DNA of 10,197 nucleotides, taken from contig JBDSEA010000003.1 in NCBI GenBank assembly GCA_039920305.1, forward strand, positions 1 to 10,197. Direction: 5' to 3'. This document shows positions 1-6,435 of the stretch, one piece after another. Numbering within the stretch: position 1 is the stretch's first letter; every line of letters begins with the position of its first letter. The position numbers were made by a program, and so were the translations under genes. This stretch comes from DASRAJ01 sp039920305. GTDB lineage: Bacteria; Bacteroidota; Bacteroidia; Chitinophagales; UBA10324. The notes under the pieces were generated by a model. It was not told where the DNA came from and did no database searches. It saw nothing but the letters and a program-made list of their open reading frames with translations.

Positions 1-1
1 T

Positions 2-655
2 GATAACGAGTTTCAGAAAAAATGCCTCGGAAAAATGAAGGATGTAAGTGAGCACGATGGCAGAACAGTGCTTTTTGTAAGTCATAACATGAGCGCAATA
101 GCTGAGTTATGTGCAAAAGCACTTTTGATTGATGGCGGGCAATTAATGATGCATGATTATTCTGACCGGGTAATCGGAAAATACATTCAAAAAGTGAATT
201 CATTTTCGATTCCGGAAGAAAGCAGAATATCAAAACATATCGCGTTTTCACTCATTGAAATCATTAATGAAAAGGGCGAGCAGTCCATGTTGTTTGGTTT
301 TGCAAAGCCTGTGAGAATACTAATGAATTTTCAATCACAAATCTTTCTTCAAAATCTTACCCTTGCCATTGCTGTCCGCGATCTTACCGGCAGGAAATTA
401 TTTTCATCAGTGCACCAGTTCGACAAGCTAAGCCAGGGCAGTTACCGGATGATCATGAAAATCCCTCCGGCAAAATTGCTGCAGGGAAATTACACCATTG
501 ATGTATGCCTGATGGATAAGGAGCAATTGTATGATTACCAGGCAGAGAAAATCAGCTTTATCATTACCGATCAGGAATCATCCCTGTCTGCTTTTAAGGC
601 AACGGATACAGGCCCTGTGTTTTTAGAGTGCGAGTGGCAAAGTATTCCTTTATGA
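2..655 (+). CDS. wzt: Wzt-like polysaccharide ABC transporter ATP-binding protein, 5'-truncated
   Basis: This is the C-terminal part of the ATPase that powers export of an undecaprenyl-linked polysaccharide across the inner membrane, together with a Wzm-type permease expected upstream. The frame is open from the window edge, so the first ATG at 35 is an internal methionine. What remains of the nucleotide-binding domain is the stretch DNEFQKKCLGKM, typical of Wzt/TagH ATPases, and the H-loop SHN, with its His codon at 83-85. Walker A, the signature motif and Walker B lie upstream of the window. From about base 200 onward the protein continues for about 150 residues as a beta-rich region resembling the Wzt C-terminal carbohydrate-binding domain. 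That extension separates O-antigen exporters with substrate recognition from short TagH/KpsT types. The stop overlaps the start of the next gene as ATGA, implying translational coupling. Function is well supported; glycan specificity is unknown. Confidence 0.88.
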   Translation, partial: DNEFQKKCLGKMKDVSEHDGRTVLFVSHNMSAIAELCAKALLIDGGQLMMHDYSDRVIGKYIQKVNSFSIPEESRISKHIAFSLIEIINEKGEQSMLFGFAKPVRILMNFQSQIFLQNLTLAIAVRDLTGRKLFSSVHQFDKLSQGSYRMIMKIPPAKLLQGNYTIDVCLMDKEQLYDYQAEKISFIITDQESSLSAFKATDTGPVFLECEWQSIPL

Positions 656-1521
656 CTACAATTCAATTTTTTCTCAAACATGGAATGATTAAGAATGCAA
701 TTGAAGCGGGATTAGAAAGCGCTCTTTTATTAGCGACTAGCCCGCTTACCTCTTCTAAATATTCTAACCCTGAAATCGAATTAGCCAGGGCCGTATTACC
801 GGCTTCTTCCGGCTTTAAAATTGAAAATAATATTTACAAATTTACTTTTCCCTGCAACGGTCAAATACTTTTCTTTGAGCTGCGGCGGAATCAGTCAGAT
901 ATTGCGGTATTTCTCCAGGTCATGATTCAGCAGCAGTATAAAAGTGTAATGCAGCTGATCAAAACATCTCCTGATAACCAACCCAGGATCATTGATGCGG
1001 GAAGTAATATCGGCATGGCAGCTTTGTTTTTTAAGTCAGCCATTCCGGCGGCCGACCTGATATGTATGGAGCCGAATGAGGAAAGTATGAATGCAACCCG
1101 CAATCATCTATTGCTTAATAATTTTACAGATATAAAAATGAGCGGTAAGGCTTTATGGACAAACGCGGAAATTCTGAAGCCTCAGCCATTCAGGGACAAC
1201 CGATCGTGGTCATTTTCACTAAGTTCCGGCGATAAATCATCCGCAGTATCTTACACAGGAATTACGCTCAGTGAAATTATCCGGGATAACGGCTGGAACC
1301 ATCTGGATCTGCTAAAAATGGATATTGAAGGGGCAGAAGGTCCTCTGTTCCGCGATTCTGAATTTCTTAAAACAATTTCTGAAAAGGTAAAACTGATGGC
1401 TGTTGAAGTGCATGAAGAAGTACTTAACCGTGATGAAGCCATGGAAATTCTCGTGCATCAAAATTTTCGTTGTTTCTACCAGGGTGAATTATTATTTGCA
1501 ATCAATTCACGGCTTCATTGA
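652..1521 (+). CDS. FkbM-family SAM-dependent O-methyltransferase
   Basis: A 289-residue protein predicted to methylate a hydroxyl group, probably on a sugar of the exported glycan. The FkbM (Methyltransf_21) core is clear. The SAM-binding loop DAGSNIG is at residues 115-121. The acidic residue that binds the SAM ribose is Glu140 in CMEPN. The family hallmark KMDIEGAE lies around Asp224-Glu229. The first 110 residues are less conserved and may recognise the acceptor. I chose the ATG at 652 because it overlaps the upstream Wzt stop as ATGA. An in-frame GTG at 628 would add eight residues inside the Wzt gene and is less likely. The next gene starts six bases after the stop. FkbM-family enzymes in LPS and Nod-factor loci methylate sugars, for example the 2-O-methylation of fucose by NoeI. 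The acceptor here is inferred only from context. Confidence 0.88.
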   Translation: MTTIQFFLKHGMIKNAIEAGLESALLLATSPLTSSKYSNPEIELARAVLPASSGFKIENNIYKFTFPCNGQILFFELRRNQSDIAVFLQVMIQQQYKSVMQLIKTSPDNQPRIIDAGSNIGMAALFFKSAIPAADLICMEPNEESMNATRNHLLLNNFTDIKMSGKALWTNAEILKPQPFRDNRSWSFSLSSGDKSSAVSYTGITLSEIIRDNGWNHLDLLKMDIEGAEGPLFRDSEFLKTISEKVKLMAVEVHEEVLNRDEAMEILVHQNFRCFYQGELLFAINSRLH

Positions 1522-1527
1522 ATATAC

Positions 1528-2586
1528 ATGGATAAACCCACGGTCATTTGTCTTACTCCGGTCAGAAATGAAGCATGGATATTAGAGCGGTTTCTTAAGG
1601 CTGCCTCACTGTGGGCTGATCACATCATTATTGCAGACCAGAATAGCACGGATGGTTCACAGGCTATTGCCAGGAAATTTCCCAAGGTCATTTTGATTGA
1701 AAACAATTCCGGGCCTTATCATGAATTTAACCGTGTGGAATTACTTGTTGGGAAAGCACGAGAGATACCCGGCAAAAAATTACTGATTGCTCTCGATGCC
1801 GATGAGTTCTTTACTTCAAATATCCTTTATAGCCCGGAATGGCAGCATGCAATACAATCACCGCAGGGAACCTGCCTCCGTGTACAATGGATCCATCCCT
1901 TGCCCGGCCTGCTGACTGCTGCCCGTGATGAGCGCATTCAATACTACGTGGGCTATATGGACGACGGCGCTGATATCCGGCAAACACGTGCCTTGCACAA
2001 TGCACGGTTGCCTATGCCCGGTATCTCCCACCAATTGTTCTTTAACGACATTTCTATTCTTCATTATAACCTGGTGGATACCGGGCGTGATAAAAGCAAA
2101 AAGCGGTGGTACATGTGCTGGGAGCTTCTGAACAATAAAAACCAGCCCTTCCATATCAACCGCGGGTATATTCATCATCATGTATTAGAGGAGCCGGAGC
2201 CATTCCGCAAAGAATGGATAGAGGAATATGCTCATCATGGAATTGACATGACGTCAGTATCAAAATATGCTGAGTATATCAACTTTGAAGATTACGGAAA
2301 AACAGACTGGAACTTTGAGCCTGTTTACTGGTGGGATGAAGCTATTCTGCAGTGGATGAGGGATTACGGGCCTGGTAAATTTTCCGGGCTTGATATCTGG
2401 GATAAAGACTGGGATTCACTCGGTAAAAAAAAATATGGTGATGAGGTCAATTTTAAGAGACCCGCATCCCTGATGGATAGAATCATCATCCGGTACATCC
2501 GGAATACACCCGGATATCGCAATCGCCCGCTTATCAAGCGCATAGATAAGTTTCTTGCTCCTTTGCTTGGTTCGGGGTTGAAGTAA
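1528..2586 (+). CDS. GT2-family (GT-A fold) glycosyltransferase
   Basis: A 352-residue inverting glycosyltransferase predicted to transfer a sugar from a nucleotide donor on the cytoplasmic side of the membrane. The N-terminus shows the GT2 pattern: a beta strand followed by TPVRNEAW (residues 10-17), then a strand with ADQNSTDGS (36-44). The metal-binding DxD appears as LDADEFF, with Asp90 and Asp92. No membrane segment is visible. The second half departs from ordinary GT2 enzymes. It has a His/Tyr/Trp-rich acceptor region (HYNLVDTGRDKSKKRWY), and a C-terminal part rich in aromatic residues (EPVYWWDEAILQW and IWDKDWDSLG). The gene follows the FkbM gene by six bases, so it very likely belongs to the same transcript. 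A tract of nine A residues lies at 2425-2433. The donor and acceptor sugars cannot be predicted. Confidence 0.87.
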   Translation: MDKPTVICLTPVRNEAWILERFLKAASLWADHIIIADQNSTDGSQAIARKFPKVILIENNSGPYHEFNRVELLVGKAREIPGKKLLIALDADEFFTSNILYSPEWQHAIQSPQGTCLRVQWIHPLPGLLTAARDERIQYYVGYMDDGADIRQTRALHNARLPMPGISHQLFFNDISILHYNLVDTGRDKSKKRWYMCWELLNNKNQPFHINRGYIHHHVLEEPEPFRKEWIEEYAHHGIDMTSVSKYAEYINFEDYGKTDWNFEPVYWWDEAILQWMRDYGPGKFSGLDIWDKDWDSLGKKKYGDEVNFKRPASLMDRIIIRYIRNTPGYRNRPLIKRIDKFLAPLLGSGLK

Positions 2587-2592
2587 ATTAGT

Positions 2593-2600
2593 TTCATTTG
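2593..2600 (+). promoter_or_regulatory. Weak candidate Bacteroidota -7 element upstream of the TylF-like gene
   Basis: The 51-base gap between the GT2 stop and the next ATG is the largest spacing within the 2-6395 run. It contains TTCATTTG, one mismatch from the Bacteroidota -7 consensus TAnnTTTG, about 37 bases before the ATG at 2638. The nearest TTG upstream (2567-2569) gives a 23-base spacer, at the long end of the reported range. It may be an internal promoter or chance in an A/T-rich gap. Confidence 0.2.
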
Positions 2601-2637
2601 CAGAATTCCAAAAATAATAATCAAACATTCGTATCAG

Positions 2638-3405
2638 ATGCTGCGCCTTATCAAACGACCCGTACTTGCAGCTTTAAATGCAGCCGGCTATCGCATTGAA
2701 AAGATTCCGCAGGGACTGGAAATTACCGGACCCAAGGAAGGCTATGAAATGATCAGGCCGGGAATAGGATACGCCCCGTGGCGAACCGATCCAATATTTC
2801 AACCGGTGTACAAAAAAATCCTGGCTAATACCCTGGTTGATGAATACCGCTGCTATGAGCTTTGGCAACTGATTCAAGAAACCACTCCTTCCGCAGGTGC
2901 ATTTCTGGAGGTGGGCGTGTGGAGGGGTGGTACAGGGGCGCTGATTGCTGCAAAAGCAGTAATTGAAAACAGTGATGCGCCTGTTTACCTTGCCGATACT
3001 TTTACAGGAGTGGTAAAAACCAGCGAAAAGGATTCAACCTATCGCGGCGGAGAGCATGCTGATGTTTCGTTTGCTAAGGTTGCTCACTTTCTTCACCTGG
3101 ATATGAAGCTGGAGCATGTCTGTTTGCTAAAAGGAATTTTTCCGGAAGAAACTGCATCAAAGATTCCTGGCAATACTCTTTTTCGGTTTTGTCACATTGA
3201 TGTGGATGCATACCAGTCAACCCGCGATGTAATGGAATGGGTATGGAAAAGAATGACTCCGGGAGGTATTGTGGTTATTGATGATTACGGCTTCATCACC
3301 TGTAATGGGGTAACACAATTTGTTGATGAAGAATTACGCGGTAATCCTGAGTGTAGGGTAATTCATAACCTGAACGGGCACGCAATTGTAATTAAAATCA
3401 TTTAA
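2638..3405 (+). CDS. TylF/MycF-like (macrocin O-methyltransferase family) sugar methyltransferase
   Basis: A 255-residue SAM-dependent methyltransferase of the TylF family, whose characterised members O-methylate deoxysugars with the help of a divalent metal. The SAM-binding loop reads EVGVWRGG at residues 91-98, close to the TGVWRGG of macrolide enzymes. The strand carrying ADTFTG follows. The family metal-site motifs are both present: HIDVDAY at 186-192, with Asp188 and Asp190, and IDDYG with Asp215-Asp216. The key visible residues are thus intact. The first 60 residues are a distinct N-terminal extension ahead of the core. The next gene starts two bases after the stop. A free-standing sugar methyltransferase between glycosyltransferases implies a methylated residue in the glycan. 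Family assignment is firm; the substrate is inferred. Confidence 0.87.
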   Translation: MLRLIKRPVLAALNAAGYRIEKIPQGLEITGPKEGYEMIRPGIGYAPWRTDPIFQPVYKKILANTLVDEYRCYELWQLIQETTPSAGAFLEVGVWRGGTGALIAAKAVIENSDAPVYLADTFTGVVKTSEKDSTYRGGEHADVSFAKVAHFLHLDMKLEHVCLLKGIFPEETASKIPGNTLFRFCHIDVDAYQSTRDVMEWVWKRMTPGGIVVIDDYGFITCNGVTQFVDEELRGNPECRVIHNLNGHAIVIKII

Positions 3406-3407
3406 AT

Positions 3408-4496
3408 ATGCTTGGCAGGCTGGCCGGAAAAAAAATATTTACAAAAGCGATATATCCTCAGCTTGCAAAGGCGTTGCAGGAGGCAAACCGGCTTCGTTTG
3501 CTTTCAGCAGATATAATGATTACCGGTCAGCCTGACGGTAATTCATGGCGTGGTGTTTACAATGGCGCGATTGCCTTTTTCCCCGATAAGGTATTAACCA
3601 TTCCACAGGTTTATTCCACGCCGGTATTTGATGAAAAAAAAATTGAAACGCTATGCTTTCACCTCATAAATTCCGGTTTTGAAAAAATTATCTTCAGCGG
3701 ATACACGAGGCAGTACAAGCCATTTTTCATTGCCCTTGCCAATGCAAAAAAAAAGCTGAATTCCGATGCAAAAATCTTTTTGATCCACCACAGCTCCTTT
3801 ACCTCCAATCGCGAAGATGCCGGAGTGATTCCCACACTAAAAGAAATTCTGGAGTTGCATCAAAAAGGTTTTATTCATCATATTGGCTTTATAAAAAAAG
3901 GAATGTCTGAAACCTTTGAAGTTGTTGCCGGAATAAAATCATCTCACCTTATTCCCATGACAAAAAAAATTCCTGATAAGGTTTTTGAAAAAACCCATGC
4001 ATATCCTGGATTAAATATCGGGGTGTTTACCGGAAATCATTACCGGAAGAACATTGATAACCAGGTAGCCGCTGCACTAATGTTTCCGGAATCAACGGTA
4101 CACGTCCATAGCCATAACCAGTTTGATTATCTGTTTAATAATGAGCGGATCACGGAGCATCCCTTTTCAGAAGATTATGATGCTTTTTTGTCGCTTATCG
4201 GGAGCATGTCGGTAAATTTTTACGTCACCTTGAGTGAATGCTTCGGATTGTTTATCACCGAAAGCCTGTCAGTAGGTGTTCCGTGCTTAGGCGCTTTAAA
4301 CAGCGGCTTATTTGATTATGATGAGGAACTGAAAAGTTTTCTGGTAGTTGAAGAATTCGATAACTCAGCAGCTATTTTCAAGCAGGCGGAAATAGTAGTT
4401 GCTCACCGTGAGATGCTGAGCTCAAGAGGGAAAGAATATGTTGAGAAGCTCAATCAGATTGCCGGAGATAAATTCGCAGCATTCCTCAACAGTTAA
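3408..4496 (+). CDS. Divergent GT-B (GT4-like) glycosyltransferase
   Basis: A 362-residue protein that looks like a retaining GT-B glycosyltransferase, mainly from its C-terminal half. That half has SECFGLFITESLSVGVPCL, which contains the E-x7-E pair (Glu277 and Glu285) that contacts the nucleotide-sugar in GT4-like enzymes. Before it comes a Rossmann-like stretch with NIGVFTGNHYRKN. The N-terminal half lacks the usual glycine-rich GG-E loop and instead reads GQPDGNSWRGVYNGAI. It also holds a FLIHHSSF segment that could line the acceptor site. I do not recognise a named subfamily. The ATG lies two bases after the TylF-like stop, and the following gene starts one base after this stop, so it sits inside the operon. 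The coding sequence has four runs of eight or nine A residues. A glycosyltransferase role is likely; exact chemistry is not. Confidence 0.72.
   Translation: MLGRLAGKKIFTKAIYPQLAKALQEANRLRLLSADIMITGQPDGNSWRGVYNGAIAFFPDKVLTIPQVYSTPVFDEKKIETLCFHLINSGFEKIIFSGYTRQYKPFFIALANAKKKLNSDAKIFLIHHSSFTSNREDAGVIPTLKEILELHQKGFIHHIGFIKKGMSETFEVVAGIKSSHLIPMTKKIPDKVFEKTHAYPGLNIGVFTGNHYRKNIDNQVAAALMFPESTVHVHSHNQFDYLFNNERITEHPFSEDYDAFLSLIGSMSVNFYVTLSECFGLFITESLSVGVPCLGALNSGLFDYDEELKSFLVVEEFDNSAAIFKQAEIVVAHREMLSSRGKEYVEKLNQIAGDKFAAFLNS
3428..3969 (+). repeat. Cluster of four A8-A9 homopolymer tracts within the GT-B gene
   Basis: The coding strand carries A8 at 3428-3435, A9 at 3634-3642, A9 at 3746-3754 and A8 at 3962-3969. 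All lie in the N-terminal half of the glycosyltransferase and the reading frame is intact through each in this copy. Tracts of this length can slip during replication. They may equally reflect frequent AAA lysine codons. Confidence 0.6.
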
Positions 4497-4497
4497 A

Positions 4498-5274
4498 ATG
4501 GGGTTCAAGAAATTACTAATTAAGTTATACCTGTCGCCGTTCCTCCCGAAGGATCGGGTGAATTTTTACCAGGAAATAATCCGCCATGCTGAATGGGAAG
4601 CTGTGAAATCATTTATAACGCCAAACTCGAAATTTCTTGACGTGGGTTGTGGGGCGGGGTTCACCCTGATGAAAGCAAGAGACGAACTCAATTGTGAAGT
4701 CCGCGGCATTGATCCCTTTCCCGGCGCTCATGGTGTGCACCGGTCCAACTCTTCATCAGTGGAATTATCAATGGATAAGGGTGTTTCAGAGAATCTGCCA
4801 TACGGGAATGAGTCATTCGATATTGTATTTTCATCTCATGTACTGGAACATGTTAGTGATGTGGATCAGTCACTTTCCGAAATGAGGAGGGTAATGAAGA
4901 AAAACGGAACGCTGATCATTGGAATGCCTACTGCTGCCATGGCATGGATCAGCATGCTTACCCAAATTTTGTTCACCACCCACATACGCTGGTACACCTT
5001 TTTTACGAAGCCATTTTTTCCATCTGTTCCTTCCCGGTTCAAATTTCTTTTTCTGCCTGAATCACATAGCGCAGAAGGAAAAACAATTCTGCATGACGTG
5101 ACAAATTACAGGGTAAAAAAGTGGAGCAATCTTCTTGCTCCGAAATTTAAAATTGAACACACCATATTGCCCGCATTATATTCCTATCCTGATTTTCCCC
5201 AGTTATTCCGGCTTCGCAAAGGAGGGAAATATGCCAGCAGCGTATTCTTCATTTGTTCAAAGAAAGAATCGTGA
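4498..5274 (+). CDS. Class I SAM-dependent methyltransferase (Methyltransf_11 type)
   Basis: A 258-residue cytoplasmic methyltransferase with the standard Rossmann core. Motif I is FLDVGCGAGF (core at 48-54), followed by the acidic strand end GIDPFPG. The strand FDIVFSSHVLEHV and the helix EMRRVMKKNGTLIIG match the Methyltransf_11 pattern. The region after the core has a hydrophobic, aromatic stretch (WISMLTQILFTTHIRWYTFF) that may form a lipid- or acceptor-facing helix. This would fit action on a lipid-linked substrate, but that is inference. I chose the ATG at 4498 because it follows the previous stop by one base. An in-frame ATG at 4438 would lie well inside the upstream gene. The stop overlaps the next gene as GTGA. 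It is the third methyltransferase in the run and belongs to a different family from the other two. The substrate is unknown. Confidence 0.86.
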   Translation: MGFKKLLIKLYLSPFLPKDRVNFYQEIIRHAEWEAVKSFITPNSKFLDVGCGAGFTLMKARDELNCEVRGIDPFPGAHGVHRSNSSSVELSMDKGVSENLPYGNESFDIVFSSHVLEHVSDVDQSLSEMRRVMKKNGTLIIGMPTAAMAWISMLTQILFTTHIRWYTFFTKPFFPSVPSRFKFLFLPESHSAEGKTILHDVTNYRVKKWSNLLAPKFKIEHTILPALYSYPDFPQLFRLRKGGKYASSVFFICSKKES

Positions 5275-6395
5275 AAGTTCTTCACATCATACCCACCCTC
5301 AGTAAGGGTGGAGCGGAACGACTGGTAGTTGACATTTGCGATGAATGTAACAGCCGGAAAAATTGCGAGGCAAAAATTCTATTGCTTCACAATCAGAATG
5401 ATTTCTCTTCCCAGCTGCGGAACACAACAGTTATTCATACAACCTCCTCTTTCCGGCTTCGCATCACAGGAAAAAGTATTTCTGATTTTGCGGATTACAA
5501 AAAAGTTGCTGCAGCATTTAAACCGGATATCATTCATTCTCATTTATTCGAAGCAGAACTTTTTACGAGAGAAAATCTATTTCCTCATGTACGCTATTTC
5601 TCTCACCTGCATGATAACATGAAACAGTTTGAGCAAATGCATTTCAGGCATATATTCTCAAAAAAGAATTGGTCGGGGATGATTGAAAAGAGTCATCTTA
5701 TTCATCGCTACCGGCGATGCAATAATCACTTCATTGCCAACTCAATGCACACGGAAGCTTTTTTCAAAAAAAATCTTCCTTCTTACCTTGTTAAAAACCT
5801 GACGCATCTTCCAAATGCAATTGACATCAGGTCATTTCCTTTCGTCCGAAGAAATCCGGTGCCCCATCAAATCCGGCTGATAACCATTGGAAGCCTGGTG
5901 CTGAAAAAAAATCATGCTTTTCTTTTAAGGGTGATGCAGGTCCTGATAGAGAAGAACTTTCTTGTCCAGCTCACCATTCTCGGAGGCGGACCACTTCAGG
6001 CGGAGTTGAAAATGAAAGCAGAGCTTCTTGGAATATTACCGCACATTTTATTTCAAGGTCCGGTGAATGATGTGGCTGAGTATCTTACGCAGGCGGATGT
6101 GTATGTTCACAGTGCGATCTACGAGCCTTTCGGACTGTCAATCCTGGAAGCTATGGCTACCGGACTGCCGGTGGTGGCATACAATGGTGGAGGCAACAGT
6201 GAATTCATGGTGAACGGTAAGGAAGGTTTTTTACTGGATGACCTGGACCCGGTTTTGTTTGCAGAAAAAATTCTTGAAGTGGTAACATCCAAAGATATGT
6301 TTGAGCAATTCAGCATTCAGGCCCATTCCAGGGCATTACATTTTACAATGGAACAATATATTGACCGCCTCATTTTCTTGTACGAAAATGCCTGA
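5271..6395 (+). CDS. GT4-family glycosyltransferase
   Basis: A 374-residue GT-B retaining glycosyltransferase. The N-terminal loop VLHIIPTLSKGGAERLV is the classic GT4 opening with its GG-ER element. The donor domain begins at ITIGSLVLKKNHAFLL, containing the basic residues that bind donor phosphates. It continues through ILGGGPLQAEL and FQGPV, and ends with YEPFGLSILEAMATGLPVV, where Glu285 and Glu293 form the E-x7-E pair. I assign the GTG at 5271 as start because it overlaps the previous stop as GTGA and gives the normal N-terminus (MKVLHIIP). A TTG at 5253 in the same frame is less plausible. It is the last gene of the tightly packed plus-strand run, 40 bases before the FemAB-like gene. 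The sugar transferred cannot be read from the sequence. Confidence 0.92.
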   Translation: MKVLHIIPTLSKGGAERLVVDICDECNSRKNCEAKILLLHNQNDFSSQLRNTTVIHTTSSFRLRITGKSISDFADYKKVAAAFKPDIIHSHLFEAELFTRENLFPHVRYFSHLHDNMKQFEQMHFRHIFSKKNWSGMIEKSHLIHRYRRCNNHFIANSMHTEAFFKKNLPSYLVKNLTHLPNAIDIRSFPFVRRNPVPHQIRLITIGSLVLKKNHAFLLRVMQVLIEKNFLVQLTILGGGPLQAELKMKAELLGILPHILFQGPVNDVAEYLTQADVYVHSAIYEPFGLSILEAMATGLPVVAYNGGGNSEFMVNGKEGFLLDDLDPVLFAEKILEVVTSKDMFEQFSIQAHSRALHFTMEQYIDRLIFLYENA

Positions 6396-6435
6396 GCAAG
6401 CTGTGCGCTTTTGAACATTTAGTATCATTGTAATA

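Noticed and set aside
35..37. ATG as the true start of the first gene
   Set aside because: The frame is open to the window edge, and the preceding codons encode the conserved DNEFQKKCLGK stretch of Wzt ATPases, so the gene begins upstream.
1858..2181. A 107-codon open frame on the minus strand
   Set aside because: It is antisense to the GT2 gene, has no recognisable domain, and the GT2 frame is clearly the coding one.
5204..5464. Repeated 13-mer TTCCGGCTTCGCA near 5206 and 5451
   Set aside because: Two copies in different genes, both in phase encoding Phe-Arg-Leu-Arg, with no further similarity around them; probably chance.
5329..5622. A 97-codon plus-strand open frame
   Set aside because: It is an out-of-frame shadow inside the GT4 gene, which has the family's N-terminal motif in the other frame.
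6410..6430. Promoter-like TATCATTG before the FemAB-like gene
   Set aside because: It has a mismatch to the -7 consensus, lies only five bases before the ATG, and the nearest TTTG is nine bases upstream, so the geometry does not fit.
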